Below are positions 36,366 through 47,199 of a stretch of DNA of 64,000 nt, in pieces; the first letter of the stretch is position 1; each line of letters opens with the position of its first letter. The notes under the pieces were generated by a model, which was given only the letters and a program-made list of their open reading frames with translations, was not told the origin of the DNA and did no database searches. The DNA comes from Taudactylus pleione (Eukaryota > Chordata > Amphibia > Anura > Myobatrachidae): NCBI GenBank assembly GCA_031769625.1, contig JAUIMM010000115.1, positions 13,686,501-13,750,500 on the forward strand, in the 5' to 3' direction. Both the position numbers and the translations under genes were made by a program.

Positions 36366-36399
36366 CCCGAGGAAGGGGTGGATACACCTCGAAACGTCG
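36366..36399 (+). ncRNA. Hammerhead-like motif, right palindrome arm
   Basis: CCGAGGAAGGGGTG, loop GATA, CACCTCGAAACGTCGAC. This is the mirrored copy of the motif at 36317. Its hairpin is stronger than the left copy's but its CUGAUGA-equivalent is further from consensus. Confidence 0.4.
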
Positions 36400-36478
36400 A
36401 CTGACCATTAAACCCCTCTGGTGAGGGTATTGTATGTACTAAGACTCTGAGTGCCGCCTGACTTTTGTTGTTTATATA

Positions 36479-36510
<32 letters not shown>

Positions 36511-36988
36511 GCGGCAGTGCCTTCTCCATATGACTCTCCATATGCCTCTCCCGATGTTTCAGCAGGGGCTCTCAGTGCTTGAAGTGCCGGTATACCATAC
36601 CATTGTACACCTGCACACTTGGAGCCCTCTATATACCTATGTATACTGTATATAATACATATAAACACACACACATATTACAAAGAACACATACACACAG
36701 CCAAACACACACTTACTTTTGGAGCCTTGGGGAAAAAGATACTTCAGAAGGTCACTGATGGGGGGCTGGCAGAACACTCTTCTTCATTTCATCAAGGCAT
36801 AATGCTGTTATTCATGCATCTATGGAGAGGGACCAAAATGATGTGGTTCTCACAGATTCGTGTCATGTTGGCTCTGCCTCCTCCCCTGTGAATTGTGACA
36901 TACTGCTGTGAGGGAGTGGGGCTCTAATTGCGGACTGTGAGACCACGGCTAAGCCCAAAAACTTTGGTGCATCAGGAGGGGTTTCTGG
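36511..36988. other. Unannotated stretch
   Basis: Nothing recognised beyond a short CA-rich tract near 36665-36710. Confidence 0.35.
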
Positions 36989-37315
36989 CAGACTTGCCAA
37001 CAATCTGACTGCCTTCTCTGGGAGGAGGCAGCCAGATTGGCACAGCAGGGGGGTGACAAAATTTTGAGGGTGGGGGGCTTGACTGCGCGCCCCGCCCCCG
37101 TTACACATGGCCAAGATTACTGGCATTGTGCAGCCGGGGTCGAGGCCACGATGATGTGATTCAGCACGAATCACATCATCGGCTCCCCCCAGACCAGCGT
37201 GGGGGAGCAGACGCCGGCAGAGGGGGAGAGAAAACTGCTGTGGGGGTGCAGGGATATGGCACTACCTGGGAGACTTGCCCACTACTCCGGGGGGCCGGGA
37301 GTGTAGACAAGTATG
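36989..37315. mobile_element. GC-rich element related to the satellite insertion
   Basis: The left end CAGACTTGCCAAC and the right end in reverse CATACTTGTCTAC are imperfect inverted repeats (10 of 13). The right end is followed inward by CACTCCCGG, as in the 18033 element. The GC-rich core holds a hairpin GATGATGTGATT..AATCACATCATC (37150-37180). It has no coding frame. Confidence 0.6.
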
Positions 37316-37794
37316 GATTCTGGGTACTCAGAAACTCCCCCTGTGTGCACCATGACTAACCTCCATCACATACTGCTGCCACCTATATCAACTACAGGGT
37401 CTGCAAATAATAGATTGAAAACAGATAATTGATTGGTTACAGGGTACATTCTTAGTTGTGGCACTTTGGAACATTGTAAAGTTTAGAATAGTAAGTTGGA
37501 AGGTGCTGGTAATATTCATTGAGGTATAGAGCAAGCTCTCATGAGTCATTGTGAGTTTGGGCAGACAGATTCTTCTTATGGCATGTTTCAATGGATTTAA
37601 TTTGTCATTTGCTTTTTTGCTGTTTTGTTTTTAAGGAAGGAACCCAGCTGCATACACTTCCCTCTAATGACACATTTGTGCTCTCCAAACAATAATTGCT
37701 GATATAGTCTCATTGTGTTAATCACTTCTGGACACTGAAAGAACTTCCCAAGTTATATGTTTTACACTATAGTCAAATAAACGAGTCTATACAG
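37316..37794. other. Unannotated stretch
   Basis: No exon or repeat ends recognised. Confidence 0.35.
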
Positions 37795-37925
37795 AAATAT
37801 TGGCATTTGTCTGTCCTAATATGAGGAAGGAGGAAATTAGCCCACACTGTATATATGTAGCAATAATAATACACAAAATGTATTTAGGTTTTCAAAATGG
37901 GACTCACCTTACCTGGACCAGTATA
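37795..37925 (+). repeat. Dispersed repeat, copy 2 (pair at 33300)
   Basis: Same orientation as 33300-33440 and closely similar. It is immediately followed by the hAT-like element at 37929, whose target duplication overlaps its end. Confidence 0.75.
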
Positions 37926-37928
37926 AAT

Positions 37929-38297
37929 TAGAGAGGTATGCGGACCTCCCTGTTTTGGTTCTAAATTCATTATTGAGTTCTGGTTGTGGCAAAACCACCC
38001 TCAAGTGTTTTAGTTTGGATTCGGTTTTGGTATGGTTTCGGATTCCTTAAAACCAATGAAAATCAATATAAAAAATAAAAAAATCGATAAAACAGCTATT
38101 TTGGACCTGTTTACATGCAATCCAAGACCTGTGTTTGTTTTTTAAATCAGAGTTCTGAAATGACTGCAGAACAGAACTGAGACTTGGTTAAACTCGGAAC
38201 CTCAAAGTGCTCTGAACTAGGACTCGATTTGACTTGGATGTGAACCCCTAAGTTTTGGTGTGTTCGTATTTCAGGGAAACTGAAATGCACATCTCTA
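37929..38297. mobile_element. hAT-like MITE, 369 bp
   Basis: It starts TAGAGAGGTATGCGGAC and ends with the complement of TAGAGATGTGCATTTC. An 8-bp flanking repeat, GTATAAAT (37921-37928) and ATATAAAT (38298-38305), matches at 7 of 8 positions, and an 8-bp duplication with TAGAG ends fits hAT transposons. Related copies are at 28814 and 46331. Confidence 0.82.
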
Positions 38298-38305
38298 ATA
38301 TAAAT

Positions 38306-39530
38306 ATTAAGTAATTATTAATAATGAAGAATATTTATTCATTTATCTTGAATCCTGTCCTACAACTTCAAAATGATGTTGACAAGTCAACTGGAAGTAT
38401 TTTATCTGCACATATATAATGTATGTTATAATACAACATTTTAATCCCTACGCTGCATCAGCCCCAGTATCAGCCATAGAATGCACATAACCATAGCAAT
38501 CAAGTTGAAGCAGTTCGGCAAGTTTTGACATTTACGCATGAGGTCACTCCATGCATGGACACAAATTTACCCTGGAACTTGATTATTGGCTTGGTGACAC
38601 TAATTGAGCCCCATGTGACTCACTTATTAAAACTGACTGTGGACTGAATGGGTCTCCCAAATTTGGCAATCCATCATTATGTAGACAGAGAAATTACTAA
38701 ATTTGCCTATATGCACGTAGCTTTGTTGAGTACAGTGTGAATATGATGCAAAACTACATCTGAAGACTGAACAATAAAGTGCTGTTTCTATTTTTGCTAT
38801 TGTAAAATGGGAGAAGTTTTATCTAACAGAGGTTTCAAACCTTCATTAAACAAGAATAGCATTTCCTGACCTTGGCCTGATACTTTATGGAACATGCCAC
38901 TACCACAATAAATGTGACTTATACCACTGGTCTGGAGGGAATACAGCATAACTGTGGGTAAAAAAGAAACCTTTCAACAGAATCTTTACTTAATAAATTG
39001 AAAAAAAAAAATAATAGAAAAAAAAAGGAAAAACTATAAAGCTAGACGTGACAGCTCAAAACAAAGCAAAACCCTCCTCGTCTTGGTTTGGGGTTTATAG
39101 TGAAATTAACATTTATATAACTAATTTTTTTCTTTCTTTTTATGAACTTTAGCTGAACCCCATGTAGTTGATTTTGATTTTCTGATCCTATTATATATTT
39201 ATGTTTATTTCAGATAACTGACCTAATTGAGTCACTTGTATGCATAATTACTAGATTAACTTTAATTGAGTGCAATGAAAAATTGTGTTCAAATCAGATA
39301 CTGATTGGAATTAATGGTCTTTTTTTGACCCATAAAGACACTGATCTGGTGCCAATTCTGTCTAAAATAACCAATTTAGCTAGAAAAAAAAATGCTGCAA
39401 GATTGGGCAATGTTCTGGTAACAGCCTCCTATTTAGCATGAACTAATAAATGGTTGTGGAGATAAATGGTGCTTCAAATGCTACAGTACTTATAATTAAC
39501 ACCTACCTACTAGAGTCAAAGGGGTATATT
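38306..39530. other. Unannotated AT-rich stretch
   Basis: No exon, RNA gene or transposon end was recognised. It contains several A-rich runs (39000-39035). Confidence 0.4.
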
Positions 39531-39680
39531 TTCTTAGGTTTTTAGAAGTGGAGATGTTGCCCATAGCAACCAATCAGATTCTTCTTATTTATCTATCACC
39601 TCTGATAATAGCTAGAATCTGATTGATTACTATGGGCAACATCTCCACTTCTAAACCCCGCACTTTAGTAAACATACCCC
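39531..39680. mobile_element. Palindromic MITE, 150 bp
   Basis: Long inverted repeats run almost to the centre. Each arm contains GGGGTATNTT near the end, then TTTAGAAGTGGAGATGTTGC and CCATAGYAAYCAATCAGATT. The GTTGCCCATAGCAACCAATC motif is, to my knowledge, typical of a very abundant frog MITE family, which supports an amphibian source. Confidence 0.92.
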
Positions 39681-40079
39681 TAAGAAACAGTTCATGATAC
39701 TTAATTTATCTTTACACACCGCTTTGCTAGGAAATAACAAATGCTCAGTCAGTTTGAAAAACATGTTTTTTTAAAGCCATATGGATGTTTCCAGATTTAA
39801 GATCCTGATAGATTGTCATTAATGACACAGCATCACAAGGTAGACTGCTTTAACATCTTGTGTTTAAAAGGTAAGCCTTCTATATTTTTGACAGTTTTGC
39901 ACCAATGAACCTTTTGCATTACACATATGCGACTAATATTAAACCAACTATATAGAATGAAAAATGCCTAACTAAGTTTAAACTACAATAAATACAAACA
40001 TTAAATATATCTTAAATAAAACATTGAAGTCCTAGTGTCTCAGTTAACCCTCTCGGTGATATGGTATCTAATTGATATA
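39681..40079. other. Unannotated stretch
   Basis: AT-rich sequence without recognised features. Confidence 0.4.
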
Positions 40080-40087
40080 CCCACCAT

Positions 40088-41287
40088 CAGTGGCGGAACT
40101 TGAGAGTGCTGGACCCATGTGCAAGAATATGCTTTGGGCCCCCTATGCAGTGCCCCACAGTAGTGGTCCCACTATGCAGTGCCCCCAGTAGTGCCCCATA
40201 TACAGTGCCCCCAGTAGTGGTCCCCCTATGCAGTGCCCCCAGAAGTGGTCCCCTGTGTGCATTGCCCCCAGTAGTATTCCCCCCATGCAATGCCCCCAGT
40301 AGTCGGCCCCCTATGCAGTGCCCCCACTAGCAATCCCCCATGCATTGCCCCCAGTAGTAGTCCCCCCTATGCATTGCCTCCAGTAGTAGTCCCCCTATAC
40401 AGTGCCCCCAGTAGTAGTCCCCCCTATGCATTGCCCCGAGTAGTAGTTCTCCCTATGCAGTTCCCCCAGTAGTAGTCCCTCCTATGCATTGCCTCCAGTA
40501 GTAGTCCCCATATGCAGTGCCCCCAGTAGTAGTCCACCCTATGCATTACCCCCAGTAGTAGTCCTCCCTATGCAGTGCCCCCAGTATTAGTAGTCCCCCC
40601 TATGCATTGCCCAGTATTAATCCATCCTATGCATTGCTCCCAGTAATAGTCCCCCCTATGCAGTTCCCCCAGTAGTAGTCCCCCCTATGCATTGCCCCCA
40701 GTAGTAGTCCTCCCTATGCAGTGCCCCCAGTAGTAGTCCCCCCTATGCGTTGCCCCCAATAATAGTCCCCCCTATACAATGCCCCCAGAAGTGGCCACCA
40801 CCCATGCAGTGCCCCCAGTAGCGGCTCCCCTATACAGTGCCCTTAGTAGCGGCTACCCCCGTTATACAGTGCCCCCAGTAGCCCCCCCTATGCTGTGCCA
40901 GTTCCCATGCCCCCTTACACACACACATAAAAAACACACAACTTACCCAAATCCCCGCTCCTCCCAACCCGCTCTTCTGCACTATGGTAGAGACGTTATG
41001 ATGTCTCTACCATCACCCACTGCGGGGGGAGCTGGAAGGCGGAGCTCATGAGTGAGCTCCAGCCAGCTCCTTCCGTGGACGCAGCAGCCAATGACAGTCT
41101 GCCTGACTCTCATTGGCTTTTATAATAAACACTCACTGTGTTACTGTGTAGTGCGGAACGCTCTCACGGCAGTCTGCACTACACTTGTCGGGACACTAGC
41201 ACTGGGTGCAGCAGTGGCTATGGGCCCCTGCACCACAGCGGGCCCCAGTGCAAGCCACCGGCTGCACCGCCACTAGTTCCGCCACTG
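40088..41287. mobile_element. Non-autonomous hAT element, 1.2 kb
   Basis: The termini are CAGTGGCGGAACTTG on the left and, in reverse, CAGTGGCGGAACTAG on the right. The flanking 8-bp sequences CCCACCAT (40080-40087) and CCCACCGT (41288-41295) differ at one base. An 8-bp duplication and CAGTGGCG ends are classical for hAT. The interior is mostly the minisatellite at 40137-40895, followed by hairpins (GTAGAGAC..GTCTCTAC at about 40988-41011; GGAGCTCATGAGTGAGCTCC at 41040-41059). The Pro/Cys/Ala-rich open frames come from the repeat. Confidence 0.92.
40137..40895. repeat. 28-bp C-rich minisatellite inside the hAT element
   Basis: About 25 copies of a ~28-bp unit CCCCCTATGCAGTGCCCCC plus AGTAGTAGT. 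Variants alternate CAGTG and CATTG, and some carry two rather than three AGT triplets. Confidence 0.95.
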
Positions 41288-41479
41288 CCCACCGTGACTC
41301 ACATTGCAGTTGTAGTTTATTTTTCATTTTACAACACCTGATTTATAATCAATATGCTTGCATTCTTTTACTATTCTGAGACTGTGTCTATTACAATGAA
41401 TTAGTTCTATTATTCTTTGTTTTTATTCTATGGAGCGAGTATATATTTAATTCTCGGTTACTGATTTTCCAGTTGTATC

Positions 41480-42450
41480 AGTAATTTTTGGTTATGGTTC
41501 TTATTACATTTTATAAAGCATACAATCAGTCTCAGCCGGACATTCCTACTTCCCAGACTTCAAGACAATTGCGCAAATTCAGCCGTGATCCAAGTTCGAT
41601 TTTATTTCCCAGAATTCGTCCATTAAAACCTTTTCCAGAATGTTTGAATCTATGGTGCTGGATTCTTTTTCTTCACAGCCTCTTACTTTTTTGGACCTTA
41701 CAAGCAATGAATAACAAGAATTATCTGCACTTAGTAAAAGAACTGATATTGAGATGTGGATATATAGGGGGGGAGGGGGCTATTGTTGTCCAGACACTTA
41801 AGTACTACAAACAGAGGAGTTAGCATGTCAATTGAGTGACTCTAATATTTACAAGTTATTGGATAGAGATCCCCCCCACTGATTTCAAATGGTATTTAGA
41901 TTCATTTTTATCTTCAGCAGTCTGTTTAAATTTGATCTCACAGGATGTGTCTAATGCTCTCAGTGTTCAATATCCCACCATTCCACTGTTTTATTCCTTA
42001 CCCAAAATGCAAAAGGGGCAGAAGGATCCCCTGGGCAGACTAGGGATCCTTATATTAGCCTATATCTATTTACTTAGATGCATTTCTTCAGCCTTGTGCA
42101 CAGAATGTCAATTCCTATTTAATGAACACAACTGATTTATTGGTTACTCCGAACAATTAACCCATGTTTTCTGATTGATATTTTTTCAGTATAGATGCAG
42201 ATCCAGCCTTTATATGTGTATTTCTGATAGTTTGGAGCTGGATGTTACTTGGCACCTATTACAAATAACATCTTATACCAGGGCCCATAAGTACAGTTAT
42301 TTGTGGAGCTCTTAGGTATGGTCCTGACTAAAAACTACTTTTTTTACAATGGTTCTACTTGCAGTTAGCTGGTTGTGCGATGGGGTCCAGTGTGACCCCA
42401 TTGTACAACAAAGCATTCATGCATGCAGTTGAGACTGACTTAGGGCGTGA
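41480..42450 (+). pseudogene. Penelope-like reverse transcriptase remnant
   Basis: On the + strand, successive frames resemble Penelope-like element RT: GGEGAIVVQ near 41770 (like the KPADKGGAIVVMD block), then IYKLLDRDPPTDFKWYLDSF and LSVQYPTIPLFYSLPKMQKG (41846-42010, the block before PPGRPIVS), then LAGCAMGSSVTPLYNKAFMH near 42362-42421 (the GTAMG..PSYAN block). Frames change several times and stops are present. A second, larger Penelope copy lies at 47100-52554 on the other strand. Confidence 0.75.
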
Positions 42451-42571
42451 TTCCGAGATCGACAAAATTGCAGAGACACACACACAAGCTCAGGTCCCAC
42501 AAATGGGACCTGAGCACATTGCAGGCACGGGCTCTTTTCATAAACGACAACATTGCTCTTTTCATAAATGA
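42451..42571. other. Short MITE-end-like segment
   Basis: The preceding TAGGGCGTGATTCCGAGAT (42438-42456) resembles a Harbinger-like end. The paired end was not found. It contains ACACAC and an inverted GGTCCCA..TGGGACC. Confidence 0.4.
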
Positions 42572-43150
42572 CAACATTGCTCAGGCAACTTCCTTCCATC
42601 CCTAAGGTAGCAAATCATAGGTAGATAGTGTGAGCGACCATTACCATGCTACCATTGGGTAAAGGGCAGTCAGGTGATATGAACTGTCATGGCCGTGTCC
42701 ATGACGGCGACCATAGTAACCAAGGCACAGGGTACCACATAGATGTCCACATGGCACTAGGAATAATGCTCAGCGCATCACCCACCGCTGCACCTGCGAG
42801 ATGTTCAGAATGTCGGCACTGGTGAGCATAGGAATGACACGAGGATAGGACCTGGAACAAGATAGCATTAGTAGACACTGGAAACAACAACATTGCTCAG
42901 GCAACTTCCTTCCATCCGGAGGCAGACTTTATATCCTAAGGTAGCAGATCATAGATGGACAGTGTCAGCGACCATTACCATGCTAACATTGGGTAAAGGG
43001 CAGTCAGGTGATATGAACTGTCACGGCCATGTCCAAGACGGCGACCGCAGTAACCAAGGCATGGTGTGACACATGGATGTCCACCTGGCACTAGGAATAA
43101 TGCTCAGTGCGTCACCCACCACTGCACCTGGCGTCTGACCACCAAAGGGA
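42572..43150 (+). repeat. ~314-bp unit duplicated in tandem
   Basis: The sequence from AACATTGCTCAGGCAACTTC at 42574 recurs from about 42888. Both copies contain GACCATTACCATGCTA, GGGCAGTCAGGTGATATGAA and GCACTAGGAATAATGCTCAG. Copy 2 carries a short insertion (GGAGGCAGACTTTATATC) after TTCCATCC. It is an unclassified tandem duplication. Confidence 0.88.
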
Positions 43151-43317
43151 TCAGAGGAAGCCGGCACTGCGGTGAGTAACAGCCAATCCTAGGCCGCAAC
43201 CTGACAAGTAAATAGATCGTTCATATCAACATGGCCAGAGTCAAATTCCAGAGTGTCCAACTTATTTTCCTTTTCTGCTTTTTCCACTTCCAAAGTGTGC
43301 AGGAGATTGCTCTCTAT

Positions 43318-44327
43318 GGGCGTGATTCAGAGATAGACAGTAATGCAAATGCAGCTACATACTCTCACGAATTGCAGTTGCTAAAATATGCAAATGATTT
43401 CCAAACATACCCAAGCATAGGGACACCAACTTCTGCCTGCTTGCAAATGGTACAAAATGCAGTTGCCAGGCTATTAACCAACCAGCCCCATTCCAGCCAC
43501 ATAACACCCATTCAATACGCCTTTCACTGGCTGCCTGTAAGATGGTGGCTTGTTATCAAGATTGGCTTACTGATTTTCAAAGCTCTACATGACCAGGGCC
43601 CAAGCTACTTGAAGCAGCTTCTGATCCCTTACTGTCCTACTTTATTATGGTGATCCATTGATGAAGGACTATTAACAGTACCTAGAATCTCCTGGAACTC
43701 ATATGGTGGTTGAGGTTTCAGCTTTGTGGTTCTGACTATATGGAACTCACTTCCTCACACACCTCGAGAAGCCTCTACTCTAGAATCCTTCAAAAATAAA
43801 CTCAAGACTTACCTGTTCACCTAAGCAGTAATGTATCTTGTTAAGCTTGGGTTGTATTGTCTTAGTCCTTTTAGTTGAAAAGTGCAATATAAATGACATA
43901 ATAAATAATAATAATAATAATAATAATATCTGTGTGATGACGTGCAACAACATAAACATTGGTACCATCAACGTACAGCAGGCATTCATGCAGCAGTTAA
44001 GTCAATGCTAACCAGCTGCAAACACTGCAGCTCTCCTGACATGCAGAGAGGTCTCATGCTACACTGGAGAATGCAATGACTAATTTATGCATGCCCATGA
44101 AATGGTGTTTAAATGGTCAGACACGCCTGCATTTTTCTAAGCACTCCCCATTACCATCCCCAAACACTGACTACCTGTCACTTGCTGTTTAAGTGGTTTC
44201 TCTGTGCGTGCATGATTGCAATGCAATCACTGCACACGTGCAGTGCGGTGTTTAAGCATGCGCATTAACAAACATTTTCTAAATCTGTGTAAAGATAGCC
44301 ATTGCACCCATCTCTAAATCAGGCCCT
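43318..44327. mobile_element. Harbinger-like element carrying an L2 insertion
   Basis: The left end GGGCGTGATTCAGAGATAG and the right end in reverse GGGCCTGATTTAGAGATGG are inverted repeats with few mismatches, and TA lies next to both. The L2 fragment and its AAT tail occupy the middle. The pairing is inferred from terminal similarity. Confidence 0.55.
43425..43928 (+). pseudogene. L2-type LINE 3' fragment
   Basis: This encodes the C-terminal end of an L2/CR1-group reverse transcriptase: LQMVQNAVARLL, then HITPIQYAFHWLPVRW, then KIGLLIFKALHDQGPSYL (43440-43620). After a stop, the next section reads like the family's end (WNSLPHTPRE, then LESFKNKLKTYLF, to about 43820). The AAT tail at 43904-43928 is the usual L2-type 3' terminus. 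It is 5' truncated and contains stops. Confidence 0.9.
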
Positions 44328-44329
44328 AT

Positions 44330-45615
44330 ATTTTTCATATTAACATGTCCCAACTTTTGTTCAGCTATTTCAGATCGTGCAACATTTTTTTTTTTACACT
44401 GAAGCTTTTGTTCTCTGGCACTCATCTCCAACTGTAGATTTTGCAACGGTTTCTGTGCTCTTGATAGATATTTTCAAGGCTCAACCTTTCTCCTTGTAGC
44501 TCCTCATTCACAGCACATACATGGTATAGTTATTTTTCCAAAACTTTACTTTGCTCTGCTGTTTCATGCAGAATTTCCTCTAGAAATATATTTATTTCAA
44601 TAAGACACTCTGAAGCTGCTCTAGAAGTAGCCAAATTGGTCTGGAACATCTGTATTTGCTCCTCAAAATGTATTTGCTAGTCAAAACTTGCTTGAAGACA
44701 ATCTCCATGTCTTTTGCATCCCTGTCTTTTTGTCACTGAGCAGGAGTCTTTGTCATTGAGCAAGATATTCCTCATTGTCCCCAGAGCATTCATGGAGCTT
44801 CTTAATTAGATAATCTCTCTCAAATTCAAAATCTGCAAGTATTGCTTGTGTGGATAAAATTAAACATCCTTTTTCTTTCAACACTAGAGCTAATTCCACC
44901 AGGTGTGGTTCATTAGGTCTACAGTAAATAGACAATGTTTGGGTAGACAATGGAAGATAGACAGGCAATAGGTCAACAGGGTCTGAAGATTGACACAGTA
45001 AAGGTCAACTAGTAAGAAAGTCAACAGGTACTGAAGGTCAAAATGTTCATTAGGTCGACACACATATGGTCGACACATTTTTTTGTTTTCTAGCCCTAAT
45101 CTTCACTCTAATCCTAATCCTCCCCTTGGTGCCTAACCCTAACCTCCCTCCTGGTGCCTATCCCTAGCCAGAGGGGTAGGTGCCTGACCTTAACCACCCC
45201 TTCTAATGCCTAACCCTAACCTTCCTTCCTGGTGCCTAACCCTAACCATCGGAGTAAGTGTCTAACCCTAACCCTGACCTTCAGTACCTGTCGACCTTTT
45301 TACTAGTCAACCTTTAGTGTGTTGACCTTCAGACCCTGTCGACCTTCAGTCCCTATCGACCTACTGCCTGTCTAACTTTCATTGTCTACCTAAATATAGT
45401 CTATTTACAGTAGATCTAATGACCGGATACCAATTCCACCACATTTCTAGTGCACACACTGCAGCACTCTGATATGTCTTTAAACATCTTTTAATGCTTC
45501 CAATTACTGCTGAAGTACCACACACTTTTGGTACAATTCAACAATGTCTTGCTATTTCTCTGCAAGAAGCACATAATTTTCATGCGTTCTTTTCAGCATA
45601 GAATCTGATATGGAT
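44330..45615 (-). pseudogene. Coiled-coil protein pseudogene fragment, interrupted
   Basis: On the - strand the sequence on both sides of the element at 44902-45431 translates to heptad-like charged helices: ENYVLLAEK and QDIVELYQKCVVLQQ (45520-45600), then LVELALVLKEKGC, DFEFERDYLIKKLHEC and NEEYLAQ (44750-44900), then NEELQGERLSLENIYQEHRN (about 44440-44510). Several stops and frame changes are present and no splice sites are evident, so it looks like a processed pseudogene or decayed long exon. I could not assign the parent gene. Removing the element and one copy of its 10-bp duplication keeps the frame near the junction. Confidence 0.5.
44902..45431. mobile_element. Mutator-like MITE with CCTAACCCTAA repeats
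   Basis: A 10-bp direct repeat AATTCCACCA flanks the element (44892-44901 and 45432-45441). The ends are inverted repeats: left TTCATTAGGTCTACAGTAAA, right in reverse GTCATTAGATCTACTGTAAA. Inside, GGTCGACA and GTCGACCTT motifs flank a minisatellite of GCCTAACCCTAACC-like units (45088-45275). There is no reading frame. Confidence 0.87.
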
Positions 45616-46019
45616 ACATGCTAGGAGCAGACAATTAAGGTCACAACACACCCCTGAGAAAGTCAGTTTGATGCAGGACTGACCACAAGTGGGACTAATT
45701 GCTGTTAAGAGAGACAGAATGTGGACATTTTCTACCCCAAATGTGGCTTGAACTGAATGGATTGTGTGTCAAGTAAGGACATTTTATAGATTTTAATATA
45801 TAGATATTTTAGATGAAAAAATATTTTGATTACATGTACTGAGAGGCTATTTGACCATTTTTCTGTGTGTCCCTGGTACTTATTCTAGGATTCAACAAGT
45901 GAATACAACATCCCACCATACCTTCTGGTTCAATACAAGAGAAAGTATTTGAAGAGGCCTATACAGAAAAATAATTAAATTGAATATATTACATTGAGAG
46001 TGTATTAATATTATTAATA
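45616..46019. other. Unannotated stretch
   Basis: No clear feature. The right part may belong to the Tc1 remnant that follows. Confidence 0.4.
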
Positions 46020-46330
46020 TTAAACAGTTTTTTGGCACCCTCTGGAAACTTGTGTTCATCCAAAACCAGGTCAATGGGGTTTAAGTCTGGAGACTGTGAT
46101 GGCCATTCCATGATTTGAAGCCTACCATCTGTTCATTGAAGGTAGGCATAGCCTGGAGGTATGTTTGGGGTCATTATCTTGCTGTACGGTGAACCTCTGA
46201 CCGCATAGGCATAAGCCAGTAGCTATTGTATGGTCCTGCAAAATGCTGTGATTGCTCTTTCCATTCAAAGTACCAGTCACTATTTGCAAGTCGCCGACTA
46301 GGTATCAAGCAAAAGAGCCTGTAAATATAT
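46020..46330 (-). pseudogene. Tc1/mariner transposase fragment
   Basis: The - strand encodes the catalytic half of a Tc1-type transposase: GDLQIVTGTLNGKSN, then FTVQQDNDPKHTS (46166-46204, containing the second catalytic Asp), then, after a frameshift, MEWPSQSPDLNPIDLV, followed by a DE that matches the third catalytic acidic position. The fragment lacks the N-terminal DNA-binding domain and both terminal repeats. Stops and frameshifts make it inactive. Confidence 0.9.
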
Positions 46331-46665
46331 TAGAGATGTGTGGTAATGGTACGGTTTTCCTGAACTACGAACACACCAGAACTTAGGGGTTCCAAGTTGA
46401 ATTGAGTCCCAGTTCAGAATAATTTTTAGGTTCTGATTCGAACCGAATCTGTTTGGTTCTGTAGTCAGTTTGGAACTCGGGTTTTGGATTGCAAGTAAAC
46501 AAGTAAAAATTACCTGATTTTAGCTGTTTCATCAATATCTATCGATTTTTTTTTTAAAGGAATCCAAAATCAAATCCGACTAAAACACTTGGGGGTGGTT
46601 TTGCCAAAACCAAAACACGATGATGAATTAGAACCAAAACACAGGGGTCCATGCACTTTTGTAAA
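46331..46665 (-). mobile_element. hAT-like MITE (TAGAGATGTG family)
   Basis: It begins TAGAGATGTGTGGTAATGG. Its body is the reverse complement of the 37929 family (for example GTTCTGATTCGAACCGAA, AACACTTGGGGGTGGTTTTG). The other end has decayed (GTCCATGCACTTTTG instead of CATCTCTA). Confidence 0.75.
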
Positions 46666-47082
46666 TGTATGTAAAAACGGAAAATAAATGGAGTGTTAGT
46701 AAGTGTTACATTGGTAAGAAGTGACAGTTAAACTGTTAGATTAGTTCACTCACAATGATGCCGCAAAGCAGTCTAGCCACACCTGCCCATTCTTACTATT
46801 GACAAATTATATAAATTTATACAGGACTTAGCTATGACAGTGCCCATTCCATTATATAGACTGAAAATGCAGGAACTATGTTACTAAAAACATCCATGGA
46901 CAGATGGCATGGGTGCTAGTCGAAGCTGAATCAAAGATGAGAGCAGTGTGAAATGTGATTCAGGACTACTGGCACCAGTCAGTGTAGGACCAGGTGGACT
47001 TGTGTGTGCATTAAGATTGTATGGATAAAGAAGAGTGTGGGGTAAAGCAACCATATCCTTTAAGATTGTAATTTTCCACCTG
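46666..47082. other. Unannotated stretch before the Penelope element
   Basis: No recognised exon or repeat end. Confidence 0.4.
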
Positions 47083-47199
47083 ACATGACAAGTATTTGAA
47101 TAAATATAATAACTGCACACATGTTTTAGCTAAATTAAAATGTACAATAGAAGCTCAAACAATAAAATATAATAAAACCATATATATATACAGACAAAT

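Larger units (their letters stand above)
36240..36476. repeat. 237-bp palindrome with hammerhead-like motif in each arm
   Basis: Bases 36240-36357 are the reverse complement of 36359-36476 around a single central base at 36358. I count about three mismatches near the centre. TA tracts flank it on both sides (36115-36140 and 36474-36510). Each arm contains CTTCTTCAGG/CCGAGGAAG..CGAAACGTCGAC. The symmetry suggests a recent inverted duplication or template-switch event. Confidence 0.95.

Noticed and set aside
40087..41051. Proline/alanine/cysteine-rich proteins
   Set aside because: Generated by the C-rich minisatellite of the hAT element.
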